Notes: generated by a model from the letters alone, not told the origin. A stretch of 64,000 nt of DNA from Nematostella vectensis (GCF_932526225.1 NC_064038.1:6599822-6663821), one strand, 5' to 3'. Numbered from the stretch's first letter, positions 11,824 through 24,071 are shown. Made by a program: numbers and translations.

Positions 11824-12626
11824 CCCTGGTTACCATGCTCTCCCGGTAATGCGCTATTTTTAGGCGTGTTTATTTCACACATTGCCTGCACGCTGTGGAA
11901 TGTTCGGTATGCCTGACTTCCCCGTTGCTCTTCGTAGGCGGTCGCTATTCATATAATACTTACAGACAATACTTAAGCTTCATATAACTCACTGGTAAAA
12001 AAATAAAATGAAATATTCCTTACGACAGTTGGTAGAAAACACTAAAGATATGGTAAACAAAAAGAAGCTATTGAAAATTTCGAGATTAAACGATTACGGG
12101 GGTTTTCTAATAACAAAGGGAGAAAGCTATGCACTTATCCACACATCGCTGAATCACACTCTTGCATCATACCTCGCCAATATCGCTATAATTTGGCGCG
12201 CCAACGGCTTTTCTAGATCAATTGCGGTGGCATATATTATACTTTGAGATTTAAAACTAATCATAACATTGTTTTCACGAATATTTCTTTTAGTAAAATT
12301 GAATAGGAAAACGACGCGAACATTTGGAATTGAAACACACAGCTCCGCTTGACGTCAGCGATACTTCGAGAGATAATGAATTGTGGTCGCTTTGAACAAT
12401 AAGTGTTGAAGGCTGCATTCTATGAGGTGGTGATTATTTGTAATATCATCATAACAATTCAGTTCCGGTTGGAAGGTTAAAAGAGGTAACACGTAATCTG
12501 GTAATTTGTGGGAAAAGGAACGGCGGGATCACGTGACTCACGTTAGGGTTGATGATGAGAATGCACTAACCGGCTATGCCATGCTGACGAGTCCTAAAAA
12601 GGACGAAACATCTGTCCATGGTTGCC

Positions 12627-12701
12627 TAGTCTTTTTTGCAGCCGCCCGAGGTCGGAGTCACGCAAAAACGCTCCGACCTCGGGCGGCTGCAAAGGAGACT
12701 A
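12627..12701. mobile_element. 75 bp MITE with 9 bp TSD
   Basis: Two 31 bp inverted arms with two mismatches (core GCAGCCGCCCGAGGTCGGAG) surround a 13 bp loop. The direct repeat ATGGTTGCC occurs at 12618-12626 and 12702-12710, directly abutting the ends. The arms would form a very stable hairpin in RNA or single-stranded DNA. Copy boundaries are exact, so the insertion is young. Confidence 0.85.
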
Positions 12702-12859
12702 ATGGTTGCCGAACGGCACGGGTTATAGACTGTGCTAGCGTCCCGTCTGGTCCCGACTAATGCCAATGTGTGTATGCTGTGCTGTAAAAGTCTTATTCAA
12801 AAACGTTAATTGTCAATAAGTATCGTGGCAGTCATCCGACCAAAATAGATGGTTTTAAT

Positions 12860-13330
12860 GGAGTTTAGGGAGCGTCCATTAAATACACCTGGGGGGGGGG
12901 GATTATTTTTACTCAAGACACCTTAAAATTTCAGGGCCCTCATTTCATTCTAAATATTTGTTTCGTTGCCCCCCCCCCCCCAACTGGCAGAAACCCAAAA
13001 TTTTCAGAGCCCCTCCTCTTTATGACCTCAAGCAACAAAAAAGGCTTTAAATCTGGAAAATGAATACTGCGAAGTTGCCCTCCTTGTCCCAGTTGATGAT
13101 CCAGTCAAGTTCATTATTATTTCAGAATCTGACATCTCTTCTTCACAACTTTCGTCTTCGGCCTCCATAATTTTTTTGCATGACAAATTGTGTAAAATGG
13201 TGCAAGGTTAGGTTGCAGGGATTTTTTTCCTCAATAAGTTGCTTGCAGGAACTTTTTGTTCCAAATCAGCCCCCCCCCCCCCCCCCCACAATTTTGTGAA
13301 GGTTTGGGGGTTGTTAAGAGTAATTAACCT
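12860..13330. repeat. G/C-tract-rich low-complexity stretch
   Basis: Contains a G tract near 12891, C tracts near 12970 and at 13270-13287, and short related segments between them. It resembles the tract-rich elements elsewhere in the window, but I could not define ends. No ORF is supported. Confidence 0.35.
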
Positions 13331-13765
13331 TCACATTTGTCCTGTTTTGATAAAAGAGATAACAAGACATTTCTCATTTGCTTTGATTTTATTGTAGGGC
13401 ATTTGCGTTTCAAGAGCAAACTAGGATGTTTCTGTGAGCCGATCGACGATCAATCGTGATGCCATTATATAGCCTCGCCCCTTTGCTTCTCACGCTCTAC
13501 ATGGCTATGACGTCACTGGCCCTTCCTGCTCTCGCCCCCGAGAAGCCTGGCAGATTCTTCCGAAAGCGCCACAAATAGCGTCTGTCCCTTTGACTGAAGC
13601 GACGTCATTTTTGGCAGCCCTAAAAAAACATGCTTTTCTATCATCAAAGCTGTAAAGGTACGTTTATTTTAATAAGGTATCTATTATTCAAGATATTCAG
13701 ACTGTAAGATATGAAAAATTTTTGATTTTCTGCGTGAAATAGGCAATATTTGAGAGGATACTAAC

Positions 13766-14764
13766 GGCTATCTCTAAAACGGGAACGGGGAATCGGGGAA
13801 CGATAAAACGGGGAATACTAAAACGGGGGATACTAAAACGGGGAATCTCTAAAACGGGGAATACTAAAACGGAAGACAAACAAAGGGCCGAGTCAGGAAA
13901 CGAGTTAGGAACCGAGCTTACCAGAGCTTGGAAAAGGTCTTAGAAGTTGATAATAGGCGACGAGCACTTTGAGTCGGAGATTTTTATCCTGACAAGATTG
14001 TGTAAAAAAAAATTGACGAAGAAGAAAAACAATCTGACAAGACGGCAAGCGCCACCGATAGCCAAGAAATACATAGCTTATTTATATCGGACAAACAAAC
14101 AAACAAAAGAATAAATAACAAGGGATGCAAATACCCCCCAAAAAAGAAAAACAATTTGACAAGACTGCGAGCGCCACCGATAGCCAAGAAATAAATTAAT
14201 CGGACAAACAAACAAAAAAATAAATGACAGGGGAGGCAAATACCCAAAAAAGTATCTTTAAGATACTGCAGCTTCTTTGTAAATGCAATATTCTATCAAA
14301 TCATCATAAAGCAGCACAGTGTTCACTCTTAATTTTTTTAGTTGACCGTGCGTGAGTGTTTCTTGTTTTCCCGCCTTTTGGAAATCGATCGATAAACTAA
14401 TCGATATTCGTTGATTTGCTTTCTTATTATTTTAAATATTAAAAGCCATATAGTAAAACCTTTTTTGATTTATTATTGTCAGCGAATGCATACCAGGATA
14501 ACACGATTCCTAACTCTGTTCCCGTCTTAGTGTTCCCTGTTTTAGAATTCCCTTTTAGTATTCCCGTTTTAGAGATTCGTCGTTTTAGTATTCCCCGTTT
14601 TAGAGATTCCCCGTTTTAGTATTCCCCGTTCTAGAGATTCCCTGTTTTAGTATTCCCCGTTTTAGAGATTCCCCGTTTTAGTATTCCCCGTTTTAGAGAT
14701 TCGCCGTTTTAGTATTCCGCGTTTTATCGTTCCCTTTCCCCGATTCCCCGTTTTAGAGATAGCC
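13766..14764. mobile_element. 999 bp TIR element with 9 bp TSD
   Basis: Flanked by GATACTAAC at 13757-13765 and 14765-14773. Both ends begin GGCTATCTCTAAAACGGG inward. The arms consist of tandem short units alternating CTAAAACGGGGAAT words (left arm to about 13875, right arm from about 14510). The interior holds two copies of a roughly 125 bp unit (14027-14150, 14151-14246) with CAAACAAA runs. It has no ORF with recognisable transposase. A 9 bp TSD fits Mutator-like elements, which is only an inference. Confidence 0.8.
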
Positions 14765-15471
14765 GATACTAACCGAAATTTAACTACTCGCCCGAATCAC
14801 CTTGTTCATATGACATCATGTTTGGCACAAAGAAAAACAGCTTTACGTAATCTTCCAAATGAGAAATGCTCCTTTTTTTCATAAATTGGCTATAAACCAT
14901 CGCACTGGCTAAAGACACCAATTTAGTAAAGCTTTCGAAAACTAATTCGCACTTTGCGACTCGACTTGAGTTCTAGTAGAGTTCAAACAACGCTTCTTTC
15001 TTTTCAACAGATGATTCGTGCACGTAAATTTCGTTAAAGCATACAAGGAACTTAGAAGTCATATCCCTTGTGTAGCTTTTAATGCATTGTCAAAACCCAT
15101 TCATGGTATTGTTGTCACAGAGTTTGAATCCAGCTTTCATGCATATTGCCTTTGCTATGTCAGATATTATTTATATCTAAGGCCCCAACACTCTGTGATT
15201 ACCAGCCATTGAGACTAATGATTTACACATTGATACTAATCGACAAAATAACCTTCTCACTGTAAAGATGGAATATATTTTTTATATTCATTTGAAATTC
15301 ATTGTAAACATAGCCAACCATTCAGCTGTTACACTGCGAAAAAAGTATAGACATCCCTTTCATTCTGAAACTTACTGTAATCTGTAAATCAGATACAACA
15401 TATACATACATGCAAAGGGAAGTGTATCCTATAAGCATATTATTATTATTATTATTTTTATTTTTTTTTGC

Positions 15472-15614
15472 AGAGTAAGAAATACCACATTTTCTTCATG
15501 GATCAGCAGCTGGATATCCCACCGGTTATAAGTCACCAAGATTTGCTGCCAAAAAGTCTTCACAGCGACATTCGAGCCAAGAAGTCCAAACATCATTTAC
15601 AAATATGCACATGA
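15472..15614 (+). CDS. candidate terminal exon or micro-ORF, unrecognised
   Basis: A strong acceptor (poly-T then TTGCAG, ending 15471) is followed by 46 open codons in phase 0 and a TGA. An internal ATG (15499) would give a 38-residue peptide beginning MDQQLDIPPV. The composition looks protein-like, with a basic stretch (RAKKSKHH) near the end. The exons before it are unclear: an ATG followed by a GTACGT donor at 13630-13657 is possible but does not match in phase. CRE-like TGACGTCA sites at 13507 could mark its promoter. Confidence 0.35.
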
Positions 15615-16232
15615 ATGCTGTTAAGTTAGATGATAACTTAAGTAAAATGATAACTTAAGTAAAGCCCTGTAACAAATTTACAGCCATGCCCCTTATATTA
15701 ATTCCTTTATACATTTTTTTATTTGGGGAAACCCCCTGCTATGGCCATGTAGTTTTGCATATTTTACATTTACAAAAAAGACCCTATCATAAAAACAAAC
15801 AAATCTAAAGTAGGCCAATCATGCCACCGTTTTTTGCTCTCAGGCAATGCCAAGTCACACAAAGCATCCATTTCCATCGGCTTATTCAAGCGATTGACCA
15901 AGATATTTTCATTCAAATATTGTCAATAACATATCAGACTTCATTTGTAGTTGTTATTTTGAAGCTTCCTCATGAAAAAAACTGATATGTGAAAAAAATT
16001 CACCATTCTATGTTTTTACTTTATTGTTACACCTTTGCCATTGTCAACTAACAGCATCCTTTGCAATCAGATAAGTTATCTTTTCATATAGTTTATCAAG
16101 CATTGAACTTTAGAGGTCTTTTTTTAAGATTTGATTAAAGACAGCAAAAATTGTGCGACAGATACCTGTCTTTTGTGTGTGTGTTTTTTTTTTTATTAAG
16201 ACTAAGTAGATAGGGAATCCAGATGAAACTCC

Positions 16233-16432
16233 CTATGACTGGCAGCTTGAAATTGTGTCTTTCCCTGAACGTTTCTTTTTCAGAGAAGGAAAGGCTGCTT
16301 TAATGTCATGTAGTTGGTTTCTAAGAACCAGGGCAATATCATCAAATGGCGTAGCAAAAGTCCTGTTGTTGATCTCAAAACTGTCCTGTAGGATTCTAAA
16401 ACCTATAGCCATCATGGTCTTTAGTTTTGTTC
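16233..16432 (-). CDS. candidate 3' coding exon, unrecognised protein
   Basis: A good acceptor (TTTTTTGCAG on the minus strand) precedes 65 open codons in phase 1 ending in TAG at 16233-16235. The peptide mixes amphipathic helix segments (AIGFRILQDSF, LVLRNQLHDIKAAF) with a basic tail (KKKRSGK). An in-frame ATG lies near its start. An upstream minus-strand exon ending at the strong donor 16542|GTGAGT is probably the 5' part, but the phases do not match. I do not recognise the family. Confidence 0.45.
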
Positions 16433-16541
16433 CTGCAAAAAATAGCAAATGTAAGCAATATTACATTATATATGTAGTGTATGGAGTTGGCCATTCACTT
16501 TTGAAATATCAGTAACAATATTAAAGCTCTTCCACACTCAC

Positions 16542-16740
16542 CTTGAAAGGAGGAACTTTAAAGTTGTTAGCGTTGAAATTCAGCGTCTCTTTTCAGCGTA
16601 CTCATGTTATCAAGCTCTTGCCAACTATCTGCACACTTTCTACTAGCTCGTCTCGGCCAAACGGGTACGGTTTTGGTCCTCAGGGAAGAGTTTTTAGAGG
16701 CTTCCGAACCCTCCATCTACTCCAAAACTGACAAACAGAA
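16542..16740 (-). other. probable 5' exon of the minus-strand gene
   Basis: Ends at the consensus donor AAG|GTGAGT. It contains an ATG-started frame of 49 codons (begins MEGSEASKNS) that stops before the donor, so it may be untranslated or contain a short upstream ORF. It abuts the divergent promoter region at 16.8-17.1 kb. Confidence 0.35.
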
Positions 16741-16969
16741 TTTTTCTGATGTAAGCAGCGAAACCTACTAAAACTACTGAAAACTTTTCAAAGCACACCT
16801 TTCTTTGATCGCTGGTGAAATAAACAGTATTTTTTTTTTGAGAAACGGAGATATTAGTAAAGGATCTGCCAGGCTACTCGAAGTCAGCATGAAGCGTCCG
16901 CCATATTGGAAAATGTGAGTGCTGACAGCAAGGGAGTAGCCTGGGGACGAGGCTAGCCATTATATGTAG

Positions 16970-17055
16970 CGTTGCAGAATGGTCCTCGTTGCAGAAGTGT
17001 CTAACCAATCAGATTGTCTCTTGTATCTCCCATACCGTCCATCCAATCAAAGTGC
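16970..17055 (+). promoter_or_regulatory. double-CCAAT promoter module, copy 1
   Basis: Carries CCAAT at 17005-17009 and 17043-17047, about 160 bp before a 5' exon donor at 17172. The sequence around GTGTCTAACCAATCAGA is shared with the minus strand at 28795-28864, again upstream of a probable first exon and in the same orientation relative to transcription. CCAAT boxes bind NF-Y. A YY1-like GCCATATTGG lies at about 16911. Confidence 0.45.
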
Positions 17056-17099
17056 CTTGTGATCGTGTCTTGTACCTCGTGGAGATCGTGCTAAGGGGA

Positions 17100-17172
17100 G
17101 ATCGTTCATAGGGTCGTGTTGGAATTGTTAACTTGGTGAATCACTTTTTTCAGCATTTACCCTTTATTCAAG
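17100..17172 (+). other. probable 5' UTR exon of the small plus-strand gene
   Basis: Ends at a strong donor (TTCAAG|GTAAGG). It lies directly downstream of the CCAAT module. The 5' limit is a guess and no ORF is required here. Confidence 0.35.
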
Positions 17173-18633
17173 GTAAGGATCTCCATTAATTATAATAATT
17201 TTTGGGTAGATGAAGTTCTGCTGAATATGTTCCTCTTGAAAATCTCTAAGCAAAACAGCGAAGACTATTGTAATACTTTTAAGTATTACAATACTTAAAA
17301 GTATTAGCTCAACTGATGAAAAAAGCAAACTCCATCCAACCTTAAGTTATTAGCCCAACAAAGTCATGGAATAATGCATGTTTAATTATGCTACTACCGG
17401 AACTCATAGTGAACAAATAATAAGGAAATGCGAGAAAAAATATAGAAAGCGCCCTATATTAGCATTGTTTAGAATCTAAGTGTTAGTGATTTTTTTAATT
17501 TTCAAACGCATTAATTCCTAGCTCTAGTGGGGTGGGATTTGAATGATGTTGAGCCATACTTGTGTTTAACGATCTCAAATAATCATTTTTGTATTATCTA
17601 TAAGCTTATAAAGCGTTGAAATAGAGTTCTGTATTTGTATTCACTTTTATTGGACTAAAATATTTCTTCGCTGACCCTATTTCTGAACAAAAGCCTTATT
17701 ATGTATTGCTTTGTTTTCATAATATTTATGGACACGCTTTATGAGTTATGGATGGCCTTTAAACATAAGGGTCTGTTGTAATCATCTTTATCCATTACCA
17801 ACAGTTTTCCCTGCCATGCTAATTTTTTATACGCTTCCTTTGAACTTTACTAGCTTTATAAAGGTTTACCACCTAATAACAAAAACAGGATCTGGTGAAT
17901 GTTGGAATTTTGGAAATTCCAAATCAAGCATGAAAGCAAAATAGAATAATTGTAAAGAGTTTTTAAGATGCAAAAAACGATTTGTAAAAGGTGGTAAACA
18001 GTTTCAGAACATGTATATACAGTAACTTGTGTTTGAAGTCGTCATACAACATAAAGTAATTGAAAAAAGATTAGTCACTTATTGCAATCATAAACATACA
18101 GAAATAATATCACATACATTTTTCAATATTATGCTGGAAAAAGCTTATATTTAGTCACAGATGTGAGTCATTTGTCACACTCTGGTTCCAATACTGTATA
18201 TGCATATAGCTGTGTAGGCTAAATGTCACTGTGACTTGGTTTGCACTTTATTTGGAAAGTATGTGTGTGTATAAAGCCCCATGTGCCAAGCAAAAAGCAA
18301 ACATTTGAACTTAACCCCTATGACTCCTAGACAACTTGGTAGAGGTTTTCAAGCAATGGATAAGATTATAGAAAGGGCTCTAATGGGTTTTTGGAGAAGT
18401 AGGACATCAACATAGTTTTGAAACTTGAAAAAGTGACCCAGTTTTTAATTTTCTCACACAAGCTCAAAATACACTAAAATGGGACTTCATGTGTATATGG
18501 GACTGGTCCCAGTTAGTCCCTTTTTGTGAGTTCAACTGTATGTTGGTCTGCACAACCCACATTGAGGTACTATGACGGTATTACACCACAAGCAAAATTT
18601 GTTAAAAAAAACTAAACATGTTCTGTTTAACAG

Positions 18634-19674
18634 GCTGGAATGGCAGAAGAACCAGGAGACATTCAAGGTAAAAGTCAAGCCAAACATGCAAACATGTTGT
18701 TAACCACTGATGTATATGTAAAGGTAGTACCGGGGCTTACTTTTGGTCGCCATGTCAAAGATTGTACTAAAACATTTGTTGTCACCGGTTTTCAAGAATT
18801 TTGTTATCCTAAATAAAAAGAATCTCTTTTTTCACGCAAATTCATGAAATGTGAGCTTCAAAACATTGAGCAAAGTACAACAGGGATTGGAAGAAAAACC
18901 TACTGTAATTCACACTTTTGTTGTGTCCAGCAAACATCAAACTACTTTGACTGACAATTAAAAAAGTCTCAACATATGTAAATTTTTTGTCATTCACCTC
19001 ATCACCCAAGTTTCACTAGGATGTTTTTTGCTCTTTGGGTTTCTTCAGTGTCTTACACAACTAATGTATAACCCCTCCCAGGTCTTAATGGTGGCAGCAA
19101 CCAATTATGTGCCATAGCAAGATTCAAACAATGACAACATGCAAGTGAGCACCATCACCTGATCCAAGTGCCAACTGTGCCAGAATGTGAACTTTTATCG
19201 GATCTGTATCGTACAGTGAAAAAACGTTGTTTGAGAAGCTAATCATCCACCTTTCAACTGTGATGGCGAGTATTGAGATTGCAGATGTAACACATCATTT
19301 GATTGTGACCTCGACACAGCTTGAGATCGAATCAGTACAAATAGGGTGCAAGTGCATATAGTACAAATGAAATCCCCCAGCTTTCTGGTTTGTCTGAAGT
19401 TGATCCGCCAAACTGTGACTCGCTTAAGCTGGCAACAATGAATCAGGTGGTTCCTGATGATACCCCCTGGTGAACCAGGTTAATATCCCTACCATTTTCT
19501 GTTATTAAAAATGTAGAAAATGGATAGGGAGGGGACCAGTAACCTTGCGTTGTCTCTTTTTATGTTTTATTTTAAGACTCCACAACCATACGTAGTAAAC
19601 TGTATGTCCGATCGGGTCTTATGGAGGTAAATGACGGAGGATCGTATGACAGCAGTGCCGGAGATATGCTTTAA
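18634..19674 (+). CDS. small 41-residue protein, two coding exons
   Basis: Exon 18634-18667 follows the acceptor TTTAACAG and has an ATG at 18640 encoding MAEEPGDIQ plus one base. The donor is GTAAAA. Exon 19577-19674 follows TATTTTAAG, restores the frame and ends in TAA at 19672-19674; it contains RSKLYVRSGLMEV and an acidic, serine-rich end. The phases agree. A polyadenylation signal AATAAA sits 31 bp after the stop. The protein is hydrophilic with no signal peptide or membrane segment. I do not recognise the family. The 909 bp intron holds no further exon I can support. Confidence 0.5.
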
Positions 19675-19705
19675 ATATGAATAACTAGCGCAGATTTGTG
19701 TAGTA

Positions 19706-19711
19706 AATAAA
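19706..19711 (+). terminator. polyadenylation signal
   Basis: AATAAA 31 bp downstream of the stop codon of the small gene. Confidence 0.45.
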
Positions 19712-22210
19712 TACAGTTGTACTTTGAGTTGAAATGTCATTTGTTCTGTTCCTTGTTTAGTTCTTTATAAATTCAGTTTATAACCTTTAGTTGTCTTGTC
19801 AGTGTTTTTACTAGAAAACCTGTGGTAGCCCAGTCATAAAATGCATTTTTTTTTTGTCGTCTCGTGTTTGTGCAAAATACCCAAGAATATTTGCGCTATA
19901 GTCGATACCTTCTGCATAAGCTGTGTCATGGCCGCCATCTTGGATTTTGCGAGTCCAGCTCTCAGATCCATGTATTTGTGCAGTTGAAGGCCAGATTCCA
20001 GATTTCATTACTGTATATATTACCATAGTCTCTGTCTCTACCAAGTAGTTGTGCAAAATCATCTCAAGCCGGATTGATTTCGCTGTATTTACTCGTGTTT
20101 ACATTTGCGATCGCCATGAATGAATCCCAAAGAAGTGACTACCTTAGTTTGAGACTATTGAAGAAAATCGTCTTCTACAAATCGCTGTGAAGAATCCCAA
20201 AGAAGTGACTACCTTACATCGGGACACTTGTCCGGCTACCCATAAGACACATTTTGTTTCCTTACTATAAAATATCTTGATCACTCTCATTGAATGACAC
20301 GATTATTTTTACCAAGTAGATTTCAAATTATTTTGGTACTATGGTGCTTGTTTTTTGGTATTTTGGTCCTTTCTTTAAATAAGTTTTGTTTTCTTCCTAA
20401 AACAACTTTATCCCTCATTGAATGTCATTTTAATTTTATGGAACATTTTCAATGAAATCTAGAGCATTGTGTTGTCTTTAAAGTGTTGTTGATCTCGATC
20501 CTTAAGAATTATGTTACAATTTCAAGTCTGGATATTCTATAGCCCTCTCACTTACTTTAAAATAAAAATGTTTAAACAATATGATAGCATAAATAGATAT
20601 TGTTGTTTACTTTGCACTTACATAAATGAAATAAGAAATTTAATCTAAATTATATTGTTAATACAATATGGCTCACTTTGGGTGTTAAAATAAATTTACC
20701 CCTAATTGATAGCACATTGAGGGCAGTGAACCAAAGAAATGTTTACGAAATATTTAACATTCTCACATTCTTAGTTTTCCTGAATTTTATTCCGGTGCTA
20801 TCTCTGCTGCGGGGATAGTATTTGTAAGATAGGACCATCAGCCCCTACTACTTTAATGGAGCACACTTCGAGACCAACCCCATCTAAAGAGATGATGCTT
20901 CTTACCTTTCTAGCCCCAATCATTGTTGTGATATGGCATATACATATGGCATATACAATGAAAAAAAACAAGATAATACATGTTTTTATTATATCCATTT
21001 TATGATAGCTGAACAGAATAATGATTATTAGAAATAAATAATCCCTAAAGTTATCATGTTTGTAGAATCTGTACACAGCACAAGCAGAGGTTTAGTTAAG
21101 AGCGGAGACCATCGAATTTCTCTCTTTAGAACATTTTCCCTTTCCATAGCATAACCTTATTTAGGCAGCTAATCGCATTTTACCAATACTCACTAAACTA
21201 AAATTAGTCAAGCATCTTTCTTTCTAAGAGTGGCTTTAGTGTTTTGATTGTGCTATTTCTTTTTGACGAACTCGATATCTTAACTAACAAAATAGGGACA
21301 GATCCTGGGCAGCCTGTGAGGCTAGAAACTTATTTTTGCTTAGCTACGTCAATTCTTTGCAGATAAAACTCCACTACAAGGCCAAGACAACAGGAAGAAG
21401 TATTTCTCCAGCGTAATTGTTTCATGGGTACCCGCTAGTAATAGTATAATTATACACAGGAACCAATAAAGAACAGAACCTTAAAACATGTAGTGTTTTA
21501 TGCAACATCATTTATTTATATAAAGTTGAAACAATGAATCTGTGTGGTCGGTACCGCTATCAAAAACAATATTTTGATCATCCCGGAAAACTTGAGTATT
21601 TTACCGAAGTAAGATCAGATATATTAATAACCACAGATATATCACTGTGGGTAATTTAGCATTTTCACCCACAAAAAGTTGGTTTGATAGGAGGGAGTAC
21701 TGCGCCTGCATGCATTTAAAAATCGAATGACCCGGCTAAACGGACCCGACCTCCTATGCGATATTTTTAGAACAATAGAAGTGCTGAATGGATATTGAAT
21801 AAGAAATCAAACTTCTTTGAAATTTATCCAACTTAAACACCATTCGACCGGATTTATGGATGTGGAAAACGGATCCAACATTACTATTTGAAAAAAAGAA
21901 CGAATTCTTAAATGAGAATAAAATTCGGTGAGTCATGTCATAGTTCGCCTCCCTACAACGCCTTAGAAATAGTAAAATAGGCGTAGTCATAGGAAATAAT
22001 ATGCCTAAATCAGAGATTCTCTTTCATTATAGGGCAAATGTTTCAATACACAATTCAACAAGGCCCGTACCCAGAGAGGGGCAGCACCGCCCACGAGAGC
22101 AAAAGGTCCACTTCTATGTATTTATAGATATGTTAGAAGGGAGTCCTATTTTATAAGCCTTTGGCTTCTCTGGACTTTCTTGCCTACTTAATTTTATGAA
22201 TTGCAACTCT
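19712..22210. other. no supported gene; short duplication
   Basis: AT-rich DNA. A 25 bp sequence (GAATCCCAAAGAAG and following) occurs twice, at about 20123 and 20189. A donor-like GTAAGA occurs on the minus strand near 20900 within an open frame (20798-21076) rich in Phe and Ile, without domain evidence. Confidence 0.35.
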
Positions 22211-22726
22211 ATAAAAGGGGGGGACTGGGGGGTTTCATAGAAACGAGTGGGAGGCGCGGATTGCCCCTCCGGGCCTCCCAGCCCCGTCTTAGGCTTGGGA
22301 GGCGCGAATCCCCCCTCCGACCCCCCAGCCCCATTCCAGGATGGGGACTTTCAGTGACACCGAAACGCGTTTCGCGTAGATTAATAATTGCTGGTTATTA
22401 ATCTACGTCGGTACCACTTCGCGTAGATGGGTAAATCTACGCAAAACACACTCCGCGTAGATGGGTAATTAGCGATGGTTAGCAATCATTGATCTATGTC
22501 GGGGACGCCAGCGCCTTGTGCTAGGACCTGAGGGCCGTGAAAACGAGGAACGTGGATTGGGCCGCCAACCTACGGAGCGCGGAATAACCGTTTTGCGGCC
22601 GTAAATTCAAAGCCGCTGGCGTGGCGTTTAAACCTGAGTTTTACTCGAACACCTCGCTCCCGAACTCCTCGCGAATTTCTCGCAGCCTCTTTTTCATCTT
22701 TTCGCGTGTCTTTCCTGCTTTTTTTC

Positions 22727-23272
22727 TCACGCGGTGCGAGGCCGTGTCGAGCTCTGAAGTATTAGCCGAAACTCTTCGTCTGAGATATGCCCGTCCTGCA
22801 GAGCCTTAGAGACCAGCTCGCTGATCGAGTTTTTCTTACTCTCCGCTAAAACCATCGTGTCTTCGTGTTTAGCCACCTTGGTCGTAAGACCCCTAGAGAC
22901 TACCCCTGCGCCCGCGCCCACGACACCGACCAGCCCAGCGACCCCTGCCAGCGGACCGCCGATCAGAACCCCTATCCCACTCAAAGAGACCCCCACCCCG
23001 GCACTGGAAAGCGCCCCTGCAGCGATGCCGGATGCCACAGACACAGCATGGGTAACGGCAAAGGCGCGCTTATACTTCCTCCGCACCTGTCGATGATGCG
23101 TTATCTCGTTGTCTAGAACCGCCTGAGTGTCACATATTTTCTGGAGTCGGAAGCTTTGCCCCTCGCCGCCGATGCTTGCCGGAGCGGTAGGCGTCATGTG
23201 CGTACCCTTCGGGGGGCAGACGCTGGGAAGCGAGGGGTATATGGCACCGCTTCTAACGTCGCTGTTTGCCAT
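22727..23272 (-). CDS. element protein B, 181 aa, Gly/Ala-rich hydrophobic core
   Basis: Residues 1-40 are Pro/Ser-rich with IYPSLPS near the start. A basic stretch (RRKYKRAF, about 63-70) precedes a long glycine- and alanine-rich hydrophobic segment (about 72-127) that could form two membrane-spanning or membrane-active helices. A hydrophilic helix ending HISDEEFRLIL follows. It starts 17 bp after ORF A ends, so the two probably share a transcript. I believe similar two-ORF cassettes occur in cnidarian predicted proteomes, but I cannot verify this. The function is unknown. Confidence 0.6.
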   Translation of the reverse strand: MANSDVRSGAIYPSLPSVCPPKGTHMTPTAPASIGGEGQSFRLQKICDTQAVLDNEITHHRQVRRKYKRAFAVTHAVSVASGIAAGALSSAGVGVSLSGIGVLIGGPLAGVAGLVGVVGAGAGVVSRGLTTKVAKHEDTMVLAESKKNSISELVSKALQDGHISDEEFRLILQSSTRPRTA

Positions 23273-23288
23273 GCTTGTTATGTCGGAC

Positions 23289-24071
23289 CTAGGTTAGCTC
23301 TAATACGAGGCAAACAGGCTTACCCTTAAAGTCCACCCGTCTACCGCGGTCATCCCTGATCCATATTTGGATACCCGAGACAAACTCAGAGGAAGATGCT
23401 GCGGCACAAACGGGGACGTCGGGTCCATAGACGACTTTCTCGTGCGGCCTCCCGCGGGTTTCTAGGCAAGCGAGAATGTTTGAAAGTTCGCCTAAGGCGA
23501 GGCATTGCGTGCGGTCTACGATATCGCAGCAGATGTAGAGGGCGTCTATTTTCGGCAAAGCCACCTTAAGTGGGGGCCCCCCCAAGGGCAGTGCGAGGCC
23601 CCGCTCCCCCAACTGATCGTCTTTAGCCTCTAGGCCAAATAGTGCGCAAAGTTCGGCATTCAGGAACGCAACGCCATTGGACGTGAGCGCGATCTTCCCG
23701 GTGAGGGGATCCAGCTTCGCGGTCAGAATCTTGCTTTCAGCGCGGTTGATCGTTTCCACGATGGACTCGGCCGTGTGGTGCCGGGACAGGAGGGAGGCTA
23801 TAGTCGTTATCTGATGCTCCCGCCCGAGGTTATACCAGCTGTTAAACAGCGAGCACTGCCGCAGCGCCACAAAGCGTGGGCGCCTTATCGGCCGCTCGAA
23901 GAAGAGCGTCTGTTCGCCTTTTTGGTGAGCACAGTATGTAGGACCACCATTGTGTTGAACATAGCCCGCCTTCGTGTTTAATAGGGCTGAGCATGGATTG
24001 GGAAGGCTGGCGGATGCTGAACGAGGAGGCGAATCCCCGAAGGGAGGTGGAAGAGACGAATAAGGCGGCAA
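23289..24071 (-). CDS. element protein A, 260 aa
   Basis: After a Pro-rich leader (about 1-30) the frame carries SLFNSWYNLG (about 93-102), then an alternating hydrophobic pattern and a C-terminal portion (ALYICCDIVD, then IQIWIRDDRGRRVDFKGKP and an LVLEL ending) suggestive of a beta-rich fold. The C-terminal pattern, a charged turn then DF.G.P and a final hydrophobic strand, reminds me weakly of structural proteins of virus-like elements. That is inference only. The first ATG is at 24071; a later start is possible because the leader is low complexity. Confidence 0.55.
   Translation of the reverse strand: MPPYSSLPPPFGDSPPRSASASLPNPCSALLNTKAGYVQHNGGPTYCAHQKGEQTLFFERPIRRPRFVALRQCSLFNSWYNLGREHQITTIASLLSRHHTAESIVETINRAESKILTAKLDPLTGKIALTSNGVAFLNAELCALFGLEAKDDQLGERGLALPLGGPPLKVALPKIDALYICCDIVDRTQCLALGELSNILACLETRGRPHEKVVYGPDVPVCAAASSSEFVSGIQIWIRDDRGRRVDFKGKPVCLVLELT

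Noticed and set aside
20798-21076. Minus-strand ORF with a GTAAGA donor inside
   Set aside because: The downstream part is mostly hydrophobic low-complexity sequence and no acceptor or domain supports it.
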